Positions 8,737 to 18,655 of a stretch of DNA of 64,000 bases are shown here, in pieces; position 1 is the stretch's first letter, and every line of letters starts with the position of its first letter. The notes beneath the pieces were generated by a model that saw only the letters and a list, made by a program, of their open reading frames with translations, did not search any database and was not told the DNA's origin. The position numbers and the translations under genes were made by a program. The DNA lies in contig JAPPCR010000005.1 of NCBI GenBank assembly GCA_028875725.1, forward strand, positions 335,359-399,358, given 5' to 3'. This DNA is from Acidobacteriota bacterium (GTDB lineage: Bacteria; Acidobacteriota; Thermoanaerobaculia; Multivoradales; Multivoraceae).

Positions 8737-9549
8737 TCAGACCGCCTCGGCCAGGGTGTCGGAGAGGCGGGAGAAGAGGCCCGCGCCCGCCACCCACGAC
8801 ACGGCGGCGATCGCGGCCATGATCACCCACAAGTGGGGTTCGGGCAGGCGGCCGAAGAACAGAAGGTCCTGGGTCGCGGTGGTGAACGAAGTCATCGGGT
8901 TCAGTTGCACCACCCGCGCGAACTGGGGCGGAAGATCGTTCAGGGTGTAGATGATCGGCGCGAGGAAGAACGCCAGCACGAGCAGATTGCCGAGGAGATC
9001 CCGCACGTCCTTGAAGTGAACGCAGAGTGCCGCCAGCGCGAAGGCGAGGCCGGCGACCATGACCAGCTCGATCGCCAGGACGGCCGGCAGCAGGACGGCC
9101 GTCCAGCCGGAGATCGGATAGCCGAGCAGCCGGCCGGCGACCAGAGCGACCCCGACGATCGGCAGCGCCAGGAGGAAGTGCACCAGGTTCGCCGCCACGG
9201 CGACCGCCGGCAGCACCTCGACCGGAAACACCGCCTTCCGGATCAGGCCGCCGTTGGCGGTGAGGGACGTGCAGCCTTCCAGCAGGGAGGTGGAGACCCA
9301 GATCCAGGGGAACAGGCCGGTCACGAGAAACACGCCGTAGGGCTCGACCGCCACCAGGTCCGAGCGCTTCAGAATCATGCCGAACACGAACGAGTAGACG
9401 GCGAGCAGGAGGAGCGGATTGAGCAGGGACCACAGGAACCCCAGGACGCTTCCCCGGTAGCGGGCGCGCAGCTCGCGCATGACCAGAGTCCAGAGCAGGC
9501 TGCGGTAGCGGACCAGCGTTCGGGCCAAGTCGACCATTGCCGCGAGCAT
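8737..9549 (-). CDS. Polysaccharide ABC-2 type export permease (Wzm-like)
   Basis: A 270-residue inner-membrane permease with about six hydrophobic segments (PLLLLAVYSFVFGMIL, VFLVTGLFPWIWVSTSL, AANLVHFLLALPIVGVALVAG, AVLLPAVLAIELVMVAGLAFALAAL, LLVLAFFLAPIIYTL, and a C-terminal one). The amphipathic N-terminal RELRARYRGSVLGFLWSLLNP and the GGLIRKAVFP loop are hallmarks of the O-antigen/teichoic-acid exporter family. The ATG at 9549 begins one base after the kinase-fusion stop; an internal ATG at 9537 is an alternative. With the ATPase downstream it should form the exporter. Confidence 0.9.
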   Translation of the reverse strand: MLAAMVDLARTLVRYRSLLWTLVMRELRARYRGSVLGFLWSLLNPLLLLAVYSFVFGMILKRSDLVAVEPYGVFLVTGLFPWIWVSTSLLEGCTSLTANGGLIRKAVFPVEVLPAVAVAANLVHFLLALPIVGVALVAGRLLGYPISGWTAVLLPAVLAIELVMVAGLAFALAALCVHFKDVRDLLGNLLVLAFFLAPIIYTLNDLPPQFARVVQLNPMTSFTTATQDLLFFGRLPEPHLWVIMAAIAAVSWVAGAGLFSRLSDTLAEAV

Positions 9550-9550
9550 C

Positions 9551-11782
9551 TTACGCGGGTGCGCGGGCCGGACCGCCGGTCTCGCACTCGAGGTACACCG
9601 GCGCCCCGGCAAGCACGGCGGGAACCCGGTCGAGTTCCCGTCCATCGCGGTCTCGCACCGCGCGTACCTCCCTCCGCGGCCGGTAGGAGCGACCGCGGCC
9701 GTCCAGCGCCCAGACGACCAGGACTTCGCGCCCCTCCCGAAGCGCCCGGTAGCCGCGCAGCCCTGACGGCATCCGCAGGCGTACGACTTCCGCGCCGGCC
9801 AGCTCGCGCTGGAGTTGACGCAGGGCGAGCCAGGCCGGACGCCGCCGCAGGCCGTCGCCCCGCGGGTCGAGCAATCCGTAACCCGCGGCCGCCAACTGCC
9901 ACCAGTACACGCGCTCCGCCAGACCGCTGCCCAGCGCCTCCAGGGCATAGCGGACGAGGTAGCTGGCCTGAGCGTCCTCGTCCACGGCGACATCGCGGCC
10001 GGCGGGAGCGTGCGGACCCTCGGCGAGCGGCCAGTTGAACTCGGTGACCCAGCTCCTGTCCGACGCGCAGTCCGGGGCCCTGCGAGCCAGGGAGCGCAGA
10101 ACCGCCAGCTTGCCGGCGAGGTCGAAGCCGAGCTGGCGGTTCTCCGGCGCGCCCCGCCGGTCGACGTAGAGCTGGCTCGCCAGAACGTCGAACCGGCGCT
10201 CCCGCTGTCCCGAGTGGATCAGAGCCGCTGTCGCGTGAGGCTCGAAGTCGATCACCGCGGGTGCGAGAACGCATGCGTCGCGGCACTGGGCCCGTACGGC
10301 CTCGGCGCCGGCCGCCAGCAGGTTCCAGTAGTCACCGGGCCGCCAGACGCCCCACTTGCTGCGATTGGGCGCCTGGCCGATCAGGAACCGGCGCCCGCAG
10401 GGAGCGAGCGCGGCCGCGGCTTCCTCGACCCGCCGTCGCCAGAGCTTGGCGTCCCGAACCAGCGACCGGTCCTGGCTGAACTGGAACACCAGGTCGACCG
10501 GCCGCTCGCCACGGCGGAGAGTCCGCGCCAGTTCCAGCAGGCCGCCGTCGACGCCCTGCCAGAGGTGGAAGCGCAGGAGGACGGTGTCGACTCCGAGCTC
10601 CTCGACCGCCCCGGCCAGGGAAGAGACCGGGGCCGAGCCGGGTCCGATCGCGACGCCCAGGCCGCCGAAGCGGACCGGCGCCGGCGCGCGGTCCAGGGCA
10701 CGCCTGACGCGACGCGCCTCCGCGACCGACAGGAGCAGCGGTCCGGCGGATCGAAGCAGCGGCCGAGCGTGGTGGCCGGCGTCGCGCAGGCGCACGCCGA
10801 GGCGCTGGCCGCGGGTGGCCTGCTGATGCGGCTGATCGGTCAGTGGATCCCAGACCGTGCGCTCGGTGGCCATGGCCCCGCGTTCCGCGTCGGGAACGTG
10901 GGGGTGGGCGCGGCGGCGCGGCAGGAGGAGATCGGACAGACGCCGCAGGCCCCGGCGCGCGCCCTGCTTCGATCCCAACTTGAAACGGAACGCGCGGTGG
11001 CAGGTCTCGAACCAGATTTGCTGAAGCCGCGGCAGGCCGCCCGGCCGGTAGCCGGCCAGGTACTCGGCGCGATCCTCCGGCCGCAGCACCGGCATCCGGC
11101 TGAGGTCCCTCAGTCGCTGACTGGTCGACAGCCGTCGGCGGAAACGGGCGCGGTTCAGGTCGACCAGGAAGAGCTTCGCCTCGGTCGTCGCTTCCGACAG
11201 GAGGACGTTGCCGGAGGTCAGATCCCTGAACCAGACGCCGTGGCGGTGCAGCTCCGCGGCCAGCGCCCCGACCCTCCGCAACAGGGTCGGGCCGTGGATT
11301 CCGGGAAACTGGTCGGGTCCGTCGCCGCCGTTCAGGGCCCGCAGGACGTAGCGCAACTCCAGCGCGTCCGGCACCAGGCGGCAGACGTACCAGGCGGGAC
11401 CGTCGATGGTGTTGGATTCCGCATAGAGGAGGGGTTCCGGCGTCGGGATCCCGAGACGCCGGAAGCGGAGCGCGGCCCGGAAGCTCAGGCGAGCCCGGCT
11501 GCCCCGGCGCCGGCGGCGGAGCCGCGCGTGCAGATCGTCGTGGCGGAACTGCTTGACGACCACGGCCGTCTCGGTCGCCTCCGCGGGCCCTCGCCAGCCG
11601 GCTTCGTAGAGGTAGCTCCGTCCCCAGTGCAGGCTGCGCCGGCCGCTCCCCGGGTCCAGCAGCCGGCGCAGGGTCTCCTCGAAGCCGGCACCCAGGTCAC
11701 CGTCCACGGCGGTCGGCGTGACGGCGCCCGTGAGGTCGTCGAACTCGAACCGGCGTTCCGGTCCTTCGGCCCTGGCCGTCAA
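9551..11782 (-). CDS. Kdo/RIO-like sugar kinase fused to a TIM-barrel-like glycosidase domain
   Basis: One open frame of 743 residues. Residues about 45-285 look like a lipopolysaccharide-type (WaaP/KdkA/InaA) kinase: the ATP-binding Lys in VVVKQF (K77), the catalytic loop HGVWFRDLTSGN (D187, N192) and the metal motif VDLN (D208). After a basic linker (about 285-360), residues about 365-600 alternate beta strands and helices (VDTVLLRFHLW, VDLVFQFS, RFLIGQAPNRSKWG, FDVLASQLYVD) and end in WVTEFNWP. That Glu (E581) sits like a catalytic nucleophile of clan-A glycoside hydrolases. The TTG at 11782 overlaps the rng stop (TTGA). It directly precedes the permease gene. The kinase call is fair; the second domain is inferred from pattern only. 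Confidence 0.7.
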   Translation of the reverse strand: MTARAEGPERRFEFDDLTGAVTPTAVDGDLGAGFEETLRRLLDPGSGRRSLHWGRSYLYEAGWRGPAEATETAVVVKQFRHDDLHARLRRRRRGSRARLSFRAALRFRRLGIPTPEPLLYAESNTIDGPAWYVCRLVPDALELRYVLRALNGGDGPDQFPGIHGPTLLRRVGALAAELHRHGVWFRDLTSGNVLLSEATTEAKLFLVDLNRARFRRRLSTSQRLRDLSRMPVLRPEDRAEYLAGYRPGGLPRLQQIWFETCHRAFRFKLGSKQGARRGLRRLSDLLLPRRRAHPHVPDAERGAMATERTVWDPLTDQPHQQATRGQRLGVRLRDAGHHARPLLRSAGPLLLSVAEARRVRRALDRAPAPVRFGGLGVAIGPGSAPVSSLAGAVEELGVDTVLLRFHLWQGVDGGLLELARTLRRGERPVDLVFQFSQDRSLVRDAKLWRRRVEEAAAALAPCGRRFLIGQAPNRSKWGVWRPGDYWNLLAAGAEAVRAQCRDACVLAPAVIDFEPHATAALIHSGQRERRFDVLASQLYVDRRGAPENRQLGFDLAGKLAVLRSLARRAPDCASDRSWVTEFNWPLAEGPHAPAGRDVAVDEDAQASYLVRYALEALGSGLAERVYWWQLAAAGYGLLDPRGDGLRRRPAWLALRQLQRELAGAEVVRLRMPSGLRGYRALREGREVLVVWALDGRGRSYRPRREVRAVRDRDGRELDRVPAVLAGAPVYLECETGGPARAPA

Positions 11783-13245
11783 GGCCCTTCGATCTCGGTT
11801 ACGACGAAGTGCTCCCGATCGAGGTCCGGATCCGCCCGCAGCAGGATGGGGACGTCGAACGCTCCCTGCATCCCGTCCAGCACGTCCGATTCGGAACCGT
11901 TCAGGCCGTCCAGCACCTCCGGGTGGACCCGCACCGCCAACTGGCGGCAACCGCGGCCGGCGTGCGCCAGACAGGTTCGCCGCAACTCCAGGCAGATCGT
12001 CGCGACGGACTTGATACGGCCCCGGCCCCGGCAGGTCGGGCAGGGCCCCATGAGCGCCCGCTCCAGGTTCTCGCGCCGCCTCTGCCGGGTTAGTTGGACC
12101 AGGCCGAACTCCGAGATCTCGAGCACCCGCTTCCGGGCCCGGTCCTTCCGCAGTTCCGCCTCGAGCCGCGTGAACACCGTGCGACGATCTTCTTCGTGCT
12201 CCATGTCGATCAGGTCGATGACGAGGATGCCGGACAGGTCCCGCAGCCGTATCTGGCGGACGGCTTCCGCCACCGCTTCGAGATTGGTCCGGAGGACCGT
12301 GTCGCGGAAACCGCCACGGCCGACATCGCGGCCGGAGTTCACGTCGATGGCCACCAGCGCCTCGGTCTGATTGATGATCAGGTAGCCGCCGGAGGGCAGC
12401 GGCGCCCGCGGCTCCAGCGCGGCGTCGACGCCAGCGTCGATCCGGTAGCGATCGAACAGACCGCGGCGGCTCTTCTCCAGCCTCGTCAGGAGTTCCGGCT
12501 GGACCCGCCCGAGGTACTCGCGGATGACCCTGTGCGCATCGGCGCCATCGACCAGCAGGGCGCTGAAGTCCTCCCCGAAGTGGTCGCGAATCACGCGTAC
12601 CGCGAGTTCTTCCTCCTGGTGGAGCAGTGCCGGGGCCGCGGTTGCGGCCGCCCGCCCCTCGATCTCCCGCCAGACCTCCGCCAGAACCTCGTACTCCCTC
12701 CCGAGGTCCTCCGCCGGCGCCCCCGCCGCCGCCGTGCGCACGATGCATCCCGTCGCTTCGAGCGCATCGCCCCACCGTTCCAGGGCCACCGTCTGCAGAC
12801 GCGCCCGTTCGTCCGGTTCCTCGATCCGCCTGGAGATCCCCAACCGACCGGCCAGGGGCGTCAGCACCAGGTACCGGCCGGGAAGCGTGATCTCGGTCGT
12901 GACCCGGGGTCCCTTGTCCGCCAGTCTTTCCCTGGCGATCTGAACGACGATTTCCTGGCCACGCCGCGGGATGCCGGAGCTCATCCGCCGGCCGTCTCCG
13001 CCTGGCGCTCCCGACTCGTAAACCGCCATCTCCTCGAGGTACAGGTAGCCGTCCCGTTCCAGTCCCAGGTCGATGAAGGCAGCCCTCATGCCGGGAAGAA
13101 CCCGCCGTACCCTCCCCTTGTAGATGTTGCCGACGAGGCCGCGGCCACGATGGCGCTCGACGAAGAACTCCACCAGCCGGCCGGCCTCCAGGACGGCGAG
13201 GCGGGTCTGGTGCGGGTCGCCTTCGACCAGAAGCTCCCTGTGCAT
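11779..13245 (-). CDS. rng: Ribonuclease G
   Basis: A 488-residue RNase E/G-family endoribonuclease that matures 16S rRNA 5' ends and cleaves mRNAs. N-terminal S1-like domain (NIYKGRVRRVLPGMRAAFIDLG, residues about 35-130), the catalytic magnesium aspartates in LVAIDVNSG and ILVIDLIDM, and the zinc-link CPTCRGRGR. Length and layout are RNase G-like: the long C-terminal scaffold of RNase E is absent. The ATG at 13245 gives MHRELLVEG. It lies 32 bp downstream of rodA in the cell-shape operon, as rng does next to mre genes in many bacteria. Confidence 0.94.
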   Translation of the reverse strand: MHRELLVEGDPHQTRLAVLEAGRLVEFFVERHRGRGLVGNIYKGRVRRVLPGMRAAFIDLGLERDGYLYLEEMAVYESGAPGGDGRRMSSGIPRRGQEIVVQIARERLADKGPRVTTEITLPGRYLVLTPLAGRLGISRRIEEPDERARLQTVALERWGDALEATGCIVRTAAAGAPAEDLGREYEVLAEVWREIEGRAAATAAPALLHQEEELAVRVIRDHFGEDFSALLVDGADAHRVIREYLGRVQPELLTRLEKSRRGLFDRYRIDAGVDAALEPRAPLPSGGYLIINQTEALVAIDVNSGRDVGRGGFRDTVLRTNLEAVAEAVRQIRLRDLSGILVIDLIDMEHEEDRRTVFTRLEAELRKDRARKRVLEISEFGLVQLTRQRRRENLERALMGPCPTCRGRGRIKSVATICLELRRTCLAHAGRGCRQLAVRVHPEVLDGLNGSESDVLDGMQGAFDVPILLRADPDLDREHFVVTEIEGP

Positions 13246-13277
13246 GTCGTTGCCGGCGGCCGCCCCTGACGGCCCGC

Positions 13278-14393
13278 TCAGATGTTGACGAAGCGCTGAA
13301 CGTCGACGCGGATCATCAACCCGGTGGCCGCACAACAGAAGAGCATGAAGGAGCCGCCGTAGCTGAGGAAGGGCAGCGGGATGCCGGTGATCGGAAGCAG
13401 ACCGACCACCATCGCCGTATTGTAGAGAACGTGGCCCGCGATGAAGCCGAGCAGGCCGACGACGAGCAGCATGCCGGCCGGGTCTCGCGCGGCAAGCGCC
13501 GCGCGCACGCCGTTTCCCAGGTAGAGGAGGAGCAGCCCCAGGACGACGGTGACGCCCATGAACCCGTACTCCTCGCCCAGCACGGCGAACACGAAATCGG
13601 TGTGAGGCGTCGGCAGGAACTGCAGATTCGACTGCGTGCCCTCGCCGTAGCCTTTGCCCAGCATCTGGCCTGACCCGATGGCGATGCGGCTCTGGCGCAC
13701 CTGGTAGCCCGACCCGAGCGGGTCCGCCTCGGGCCTGAAGAAGCTCGACACCCGGTCCTTCTGGTAGTCCTGCAGGGCGAAGACCCAGATGGCGCCCGCG
13801 ACCACCGCGGCCACCCCCAGGGCGATCAGGGCGGACCGGAGTCTGAGGCCCGCGACGATGGCCATCGCTGCGAGCATCGGCACGAACATCAGGGCGCCGC
13901 CCATGTCCGGCTGCAGGGCGATCAGCAGCACCGGCGCCACGACGAACGCCGAAGCCGACCAGAGCCAGCCGCGAGGCGCTACCGGCGCCTGCGCTTCCGC
14001 CATGTGACGGGCCAGCAGGAGGACCGTCGCGATCTTGCAGAAGTCCGACGGCTGACCGCCGAAACCGCCGATCCCGATCCAGCTCCGGGCCCCGCCCGCT
14101 TCGTGGCCGAAGAAGGTCACCGCCGCGAGCACCGCGACCGCGGCCAGGTAGATCCAGAAGGCGTAGCGGAGCAGGAACGAATAGTCCACCGCCGCCGCTG
14201 CCGCCATGACCAGCAGACCGAGAACGATCCACGCCGACTGGCGTATCTCGTAGTCGGTCGTCATGTCCGCCGAAGCACTGGAAATGACGACCAGGCCGAT
14301 CACCGACAACGCCAGCGCCGACCCGCCGAGCAGCCAGCTGACGGACCGGACCCGGCGCAGCAGATGCCAGCGATCAGGTTCCTGCGGCAGCAC
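13278..14393 (-). CDS. rodA: Rod-shape peptidoglycan glycosyltransferase RodA
   Basis: SEDS-family polytopic membrane protein of 371 residues that polymerises lipid II with PBP2 during cell elongation. About ten hydrophobic segments; SEDS motifs include GARSWIGIGGFGGQPSDFCK, LQPDMGGALMF, YQVRQSRIAIGSGQMLGKGYGEGTQ, PTPHTDFVFAVLGEEYGF and the C-terminal GIPLPFLSYGGS. The GTG at 14393 was chosen because GAGGGT lies about 8 nt upstream and the length then fits RodA; it overlaps the end of mrdA by 20 nt. Confidence 0.95.
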   Translation of the reverse strand: MLPQEPDRWHLLRRVRSVSWLLGGSALALSVIGLVVISSASADMTTDYEIRQSAWIVLGLLVMAAAAAVDYSFLLRYAFWIYLAAVAVLAAVTFFGHEAGGARSWIGIGGFGGQPSDFCKIATVLLLARHMAEAQAPVAPRGWLWSASAFVVAPVLLIALQPDMGGALMFVPMLAAMAIVAGLRLRSALIALGVAAVVAGAIWVFALQDYQKDRVSSFFRPEADPLGSGYQVRQSRIAIGSGQMLGKGYGEGTQSNLQFLPTPHTDFVFAVLGEEYGFMGVTVVLGLLLLYLGNGVRAALAARDPAGMLLVVGLLGFIAGHVLYNTAMVVGLLPITGIPLPFLSYGGSFMLFCCAATGLMIRVDVQRFVNI

Positions 14394-16173
14394 CGAAGTG
14401 ACCCTCGAGCAACTCTCTCGCCAGTGGCGCCGCCGCTTCCGAGCCCCTGCCCCCGTTCTCGACGAAGACGACGACCACCAGCTCCGGCGCGTCCACCGGA
14501 GCGTAGGAGGTGAACCAGGCATGGTCGGCCTGATCGGGCGGGAGATCCTCCGAGCGGATCCAGGTCTCCTGCGCGACGACCTGGGCGGTTCCCGTCTTGC
14601 CCGCGACGGCCACCACCGGCGTCCTGGCACTGCGTCCGGTTCCGTTCTCGACGACGTTGGCTAGCGCTTCGGCGACGAAGGAGAGCACTTCGGCATCCAG
14701 GCCGAGCGGCTCGGGAGGCTCACCGCCGCCCGCGACCATGTACGGGCGCACCCGGAACCCCCCGTTCGCCACCGCGGCGGTCATCACCGCCACCTGCAGC
14801 GGCGAAGTCAGCAGCGGCCCCTGGCCTATCGCGACCGAGACCGTTTCGCCCGGATACCACGGATAGCCCCGCCGATCCCTGCTCCACTCGGGGTCGGGTA
14901 CGAGACCCTCACTCTCGCCGGGGAGTTCGACCCCCGTTCGGCCACCCAGCCCGAGCCGGCGGGCGTAGGCGGCGATCACCTCGATTCCGATCTTGACGCC
15001 CTGCCGGTAGAAGTAGGTGTCGCAGGAGTGCTGCAGGGCCCCGCGCAGATCGACGAAGCCGTGCCCACGCGGCTGCCAGCAACGCCAGCGGCGGTCGTAG
15101 AGCCGGGTCGCGCCACTGCAGTAGACCCGTTCCTCGGGGCGAAGCAGTCCCTCCGCCAGACCCGCCACCGCCATCACGATCTTGAACACCGAGCCCGGCG
15201 GGTAGGTGTTCTGGATCGCGCGGTTCTGCAGGGGCTTTCCCGGTGCGTCGACGATCCCGTCCCAGTCCTCCTGGCTCAGCCGGCCGGCGAAGCGGTTCGG
15301 GTCGAACGACGGCGAGGAGATCATCGCCCGGATCGCGCCGTCGCGGGGGTCGAGCGCGACGATCGCGCCGGCCTTGTCCGCCAGCAGGCTCTCGGCCAAC
15401 TGCTGCAGCCTAAGGTCGATCGTCAGGGTCACGGACTCGCCGGGCTCGGCGTCCGCCCGCCGCACGTCCTCGCCCATCAGGCGGCCCCGACTGTCGACGA
15501 CCACGATCCGTTCGCCGTGGTTTCCTCGCAGCCGACGATCCCGCAGCAGTTCCACGCCGCTGCGGCCTACCAGATCCCCGGCCGCCAGAGAATCGTCGCG
15601 GTCGTGTTCGGCGGGAGTGGGTTCACCCAGATAGCCCACCACATGAGCGGTCTGAAAGCTGTGCCGGTACAGGCGTCGCCTCGAAGTGGAGATCTCGAAC
15701 TCCGGATGCTCGGGCTCCGAAACCTCAAACCGGGCGACCTGGGTCAGCTCCAGGTCCTCGGCCAGCAGCACCGGCACCTCCCGGGCCACGCCCCGATGAC
15801 GCTCCAGCGCGGCCCTGAGTTCCCGCTCCTCCCGGCCCAGGATCCCGGCCGCGAAAGCCAGACTGGCGCCAAGGTCCGAACTCACGCTGCGGTCGATCAT
15901 CAAGCGGAAAGTGGGCGTGTTCTCCACCAGGATCCGCCCCGAACGGTCGTAGATCAGTCCCCTCGGCGCGTCCAGTCGCAGCACCCGCAGCCGGTTGTTC
16001 TCGGCCAGACGTTCGTAGTGCTCCGCCCGAATGATCTGGTGATACCAGTAGGCGCCGATCACGACCGCCAGGGCCATGCCCAGCACGCCGCACAGCCATT
16101 TGAGCCGGGCGGCCATGTTCAGCAGGACCCAATCCGAGCTGTACTCCTGCACCGGGTTCTGCAGACTCATCAT
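14374..16173 (-). CDS. mrdA: Penicillin-binding protein 2 (elongation transpeptidase)
   Basis: A 599-residue class B PBP that cross-links peptidoglycan in the elongasome. A single N-terminal membrane anchor (LKWLCGVLGMALAVVIGAYWY, residues about 24-44), a pedestal domain with RLDAPRGLIYDRSGRILVEN, and a transpeptidase domain with active-site SxxK in PPGSVFK (Ser328), the second motif SCD (about 388) instead of the commoner SxN, and KTG in AGKTGTAQ. SCD is seen in several PBP2 relatives. It lies between mreD (13 bp upstream) and rodA (overlapping). Confidence 0.95.
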   Translation of the reverse strand: MMSLQNPVQEYSSDWVLLNMAARLKWLCGVLGMALAVVIGAYWYHQIIRAEHYERLAENNRLRVLRLDAPRGLIYDRSGRILVENTPTFRLMIDRSVSSDLGASLAFAAGILGREERELRAALERHRGVAREVPVLLAEDLELTQVARFEVSEPEHPEFEISTSRRRLYRHSFQTAHVVGYLGEPTPAEHDRDDSLAAGDLVGRSGVELLRDRRLRGNHGERIVVVDSRGRLMGEDVRRADAEPGESVTLTIDLRLQQLAESLLADKAGAIVALDPRDGAIRAMISSPSFDPNRFAGRLSQEDWDGIVDAPGKPLQNRAIQNTYPPGSVFKIVMAVAGLAEGLLRPEERVYCSGATRLYDRRWRCWQPRGHGFVDLRGALQHSCDTYFYRQGVKIGIEVIAAYARRLGLGGRTGVELPGESEGLVPDPEWSRDRRGYPWYPGETVSVAIGQGPLLTSPLQVAVMTAAVANGGFRVRPYMVAGGGEPPEPLGLDAEVLSFVAEALANVVENGTGRSARTPVVAVAGKTGTAQVVAQETWIRSEDLPPDQADHAWFTSYAPVDAPELVVVVFVENGGRGSEAAAPLARELLEGHFGAAAGT

Positions 16174-16186
16174 GTGGCCGTCGCGG

Positions 16187-16699
16187 TCACCGCGGACGCG
16201 CCCTCCCCTCCTTCAGGGTACGCCGTTCATCGACCCAGGCCTGGGCCCGGTTGAACAACCACAGGCTCGGCAGGCCGACGGCGGTCGTCGCCGCCACGCG
16301 TAGCGGAACGACGGCGGCGCCGAACTCGGCGACTTCCAGAAACCTGAGGAGGCCGAGAACGATCGCCTGATGCACCAGCGTACCCACCGCAACCAGGAGC
16401 AACGCCACCGTCCTCTGGCCGGTGTCCACGCGCTGCGACAGGCGGGCGACTCCGTAGCCTACGACGCAGCAGGCGAGGCCGTGAAGGCCGAATGGCGAAG
16501 TGCTCAGCGTGTCCTGAACCAGGCCCGCGACCAGGCCGCCCGCGACGCCCTGGAGCGAGTTGCCGGCCAGGCTGCCGAGCACGACCAGGAGCACGAACAG
16601 GTCGATCGTCCGCCCGGCCGCCGGCAGCACTTCGGCCAGCAGCAATTCGACCAGCGACACCAGGGCCAGACTGGCCGCGAACCTAGCGGCCCACGGCAT
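16187..16699 (-). CDS. mreD: Rod shape-determining protein MreD
   Basis: A 170-residue very hydrophobic membrane protein with about five transmembrane segments (FAASLALVSLVELLLAEVLP, TIDLFVLLVVLGSLAG and others), followed by WLFNRAQAWVDERR at the C-terminus. Family signatures are weak, but size, topology and position between mreC and mrdA identify it. The ATG at 16699 overlaps the mreC stop by 17 nt. An open frame continues upstream inside mreC and was excluded. It acts with MreB/MreC in the elongasome. Confidence 0.88.
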   Translation of the reverse strand: MPWAARFAASLALVSLVELLLAEVLPAAGRTIDLFVLLVVLGSLAGNSLQGVAGGLVAGLVQDTLSTSPFGLHGLACCVVGYGVARLSQRVDTGQRTVALLLVAVGTLVHQAIVLGLLRFLEVAEFGAAVVPLRVAATTAVGLPSLWLFNRAQAWVDERRTLKEGRARPR

Positions 16700-17522
16700 C
16701 CGCGCCGTCCATGACCGCCTCGGGCACCGGGTCGCGGCGCCACACGAAAGCATGGCTGAGCGAACCGAGATCCACGCGCGGGGCGACCTTGATTTCGTGG
16801 AAGTGATCGCCGCCGGACTCGACGGAGGTGACCGTGCCGATCGGGATTCCTCGCGGGAAGACGCCGTCGATACCGGCCGTGACCACGCGGTCTCCAGGCT
16901 GGACATCGACCTGCACCGGCACGTACGCGAGCGAGAGTACGCCTGCCGCCTCCGTGCCCCGGACGATGCCCTGACGGCGCGTTCGCTGGATCATCGCGCC
17001 CACCGAAGAGTCTCGATCCGTAAGGAGCAGCACCCGCGCATAGTCGCCCCCGGCCGAAACGACGCGGCCCAGCAACCCGTCGACCGTGGTCACGGGCCGC
17101 CGCGCCCACTCCGCCCTCGCGTTGCCGCGAGGCAACCGCAGAATGGCCGTGCGCCGCCACGAGTGGTAGTCGACGTAGACGACGTCCGCCAGCAAAAGCT
17201 CCGCGTCCGGCGGCCGCGCGTATCCGAACGGCGCCGAAAGCAGGTCGACCTCCAGTTCCGCGCCAAGAGCGGTCGCATGGGCCGCCTCAAGCTGCCGCAG
17301 CCGGCTTCGAAGTTCCTCGTTCTCGCGTTCCAGCCGAGCCCTCGTCCGCCACCCCTCTCGCACGCCGCCCGCGACATCGGCGGCCGCGGAGACCAGTCGC
17401 TTCGCGGGGGCCTCCACCCACAACGCCACGTCGCCCGCACGCTCCGGCGACTGAGCGGTCAACGACGCGAGCAGAAAGGTCACCGTGACGGCGAACAGGA
17501 TGGCGACCCGACGCTCGCTCAT
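16683..17522 (-). CDS. mreC: Rod shape-determining protein MreC
   Basis: A 279-residue bitopic protein: N-terminal signal anchor (VAILFAVTVTFLLASL), a coiled coil (TRARLERENEELRSRLRQLEAAH, about 60-85), then the beta-barrel periplasmic part with LGRVVSAGGDYARVLLLTDRDSSVGAMIQRTRRQGIVRG and VQPGDRVVTAGIDGVFPRGIPIGTV, both typical MreC motifs. It scaffolds PBP2/RodA in the periplasm. Located 15 bp downstream of mreB. Confidence 0.96.
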   Translation of the reverse strand: MSERRVAILFAVTVTFLLASLTAQSPERAGDVALWVEAPAKRLVSAAADVAGGVREGWRTRARLERENEELRSRLRQLEAAHATALGAELEVDLLSAPFGYARPPDAELLLADVVYVDYHSWRRTAILRLPRGNARAEWARRPVTTVDGLLGRVVSAGGDYARVLLLTDRDSSVGAMIQRTRRQGIVRGTEAAGVLSLAYVPVQVDVQPGDRVVTAGIDGVFPRGIPIGTVTSVESGGDHFHEIKVAPRVDLGSLSHAFVWRRDPVPEAVMDGADAVGR

Positions 17523-17537
17523 CTCGGTGAACGCTCC

Positions 17538-18554
<1,017 letters not shown>

Positions 18555-18655
18555 TCGGGATGAACCTCGCGCCGCGATCATAACCGCCGGACGGCCGCCC
18601 GATCCTGTTACGATGCAAGACCTTCTGCGTTCTACCGAGCGCCTGGGTCCGAATC

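Noticed and set aside
9815..12370. Long plus-strand open frame opposite the kinase fusion and rng
   Set aside because: No domain signature and biased composition; the minus-strand frames carry clear kinase and RNase G motifs.
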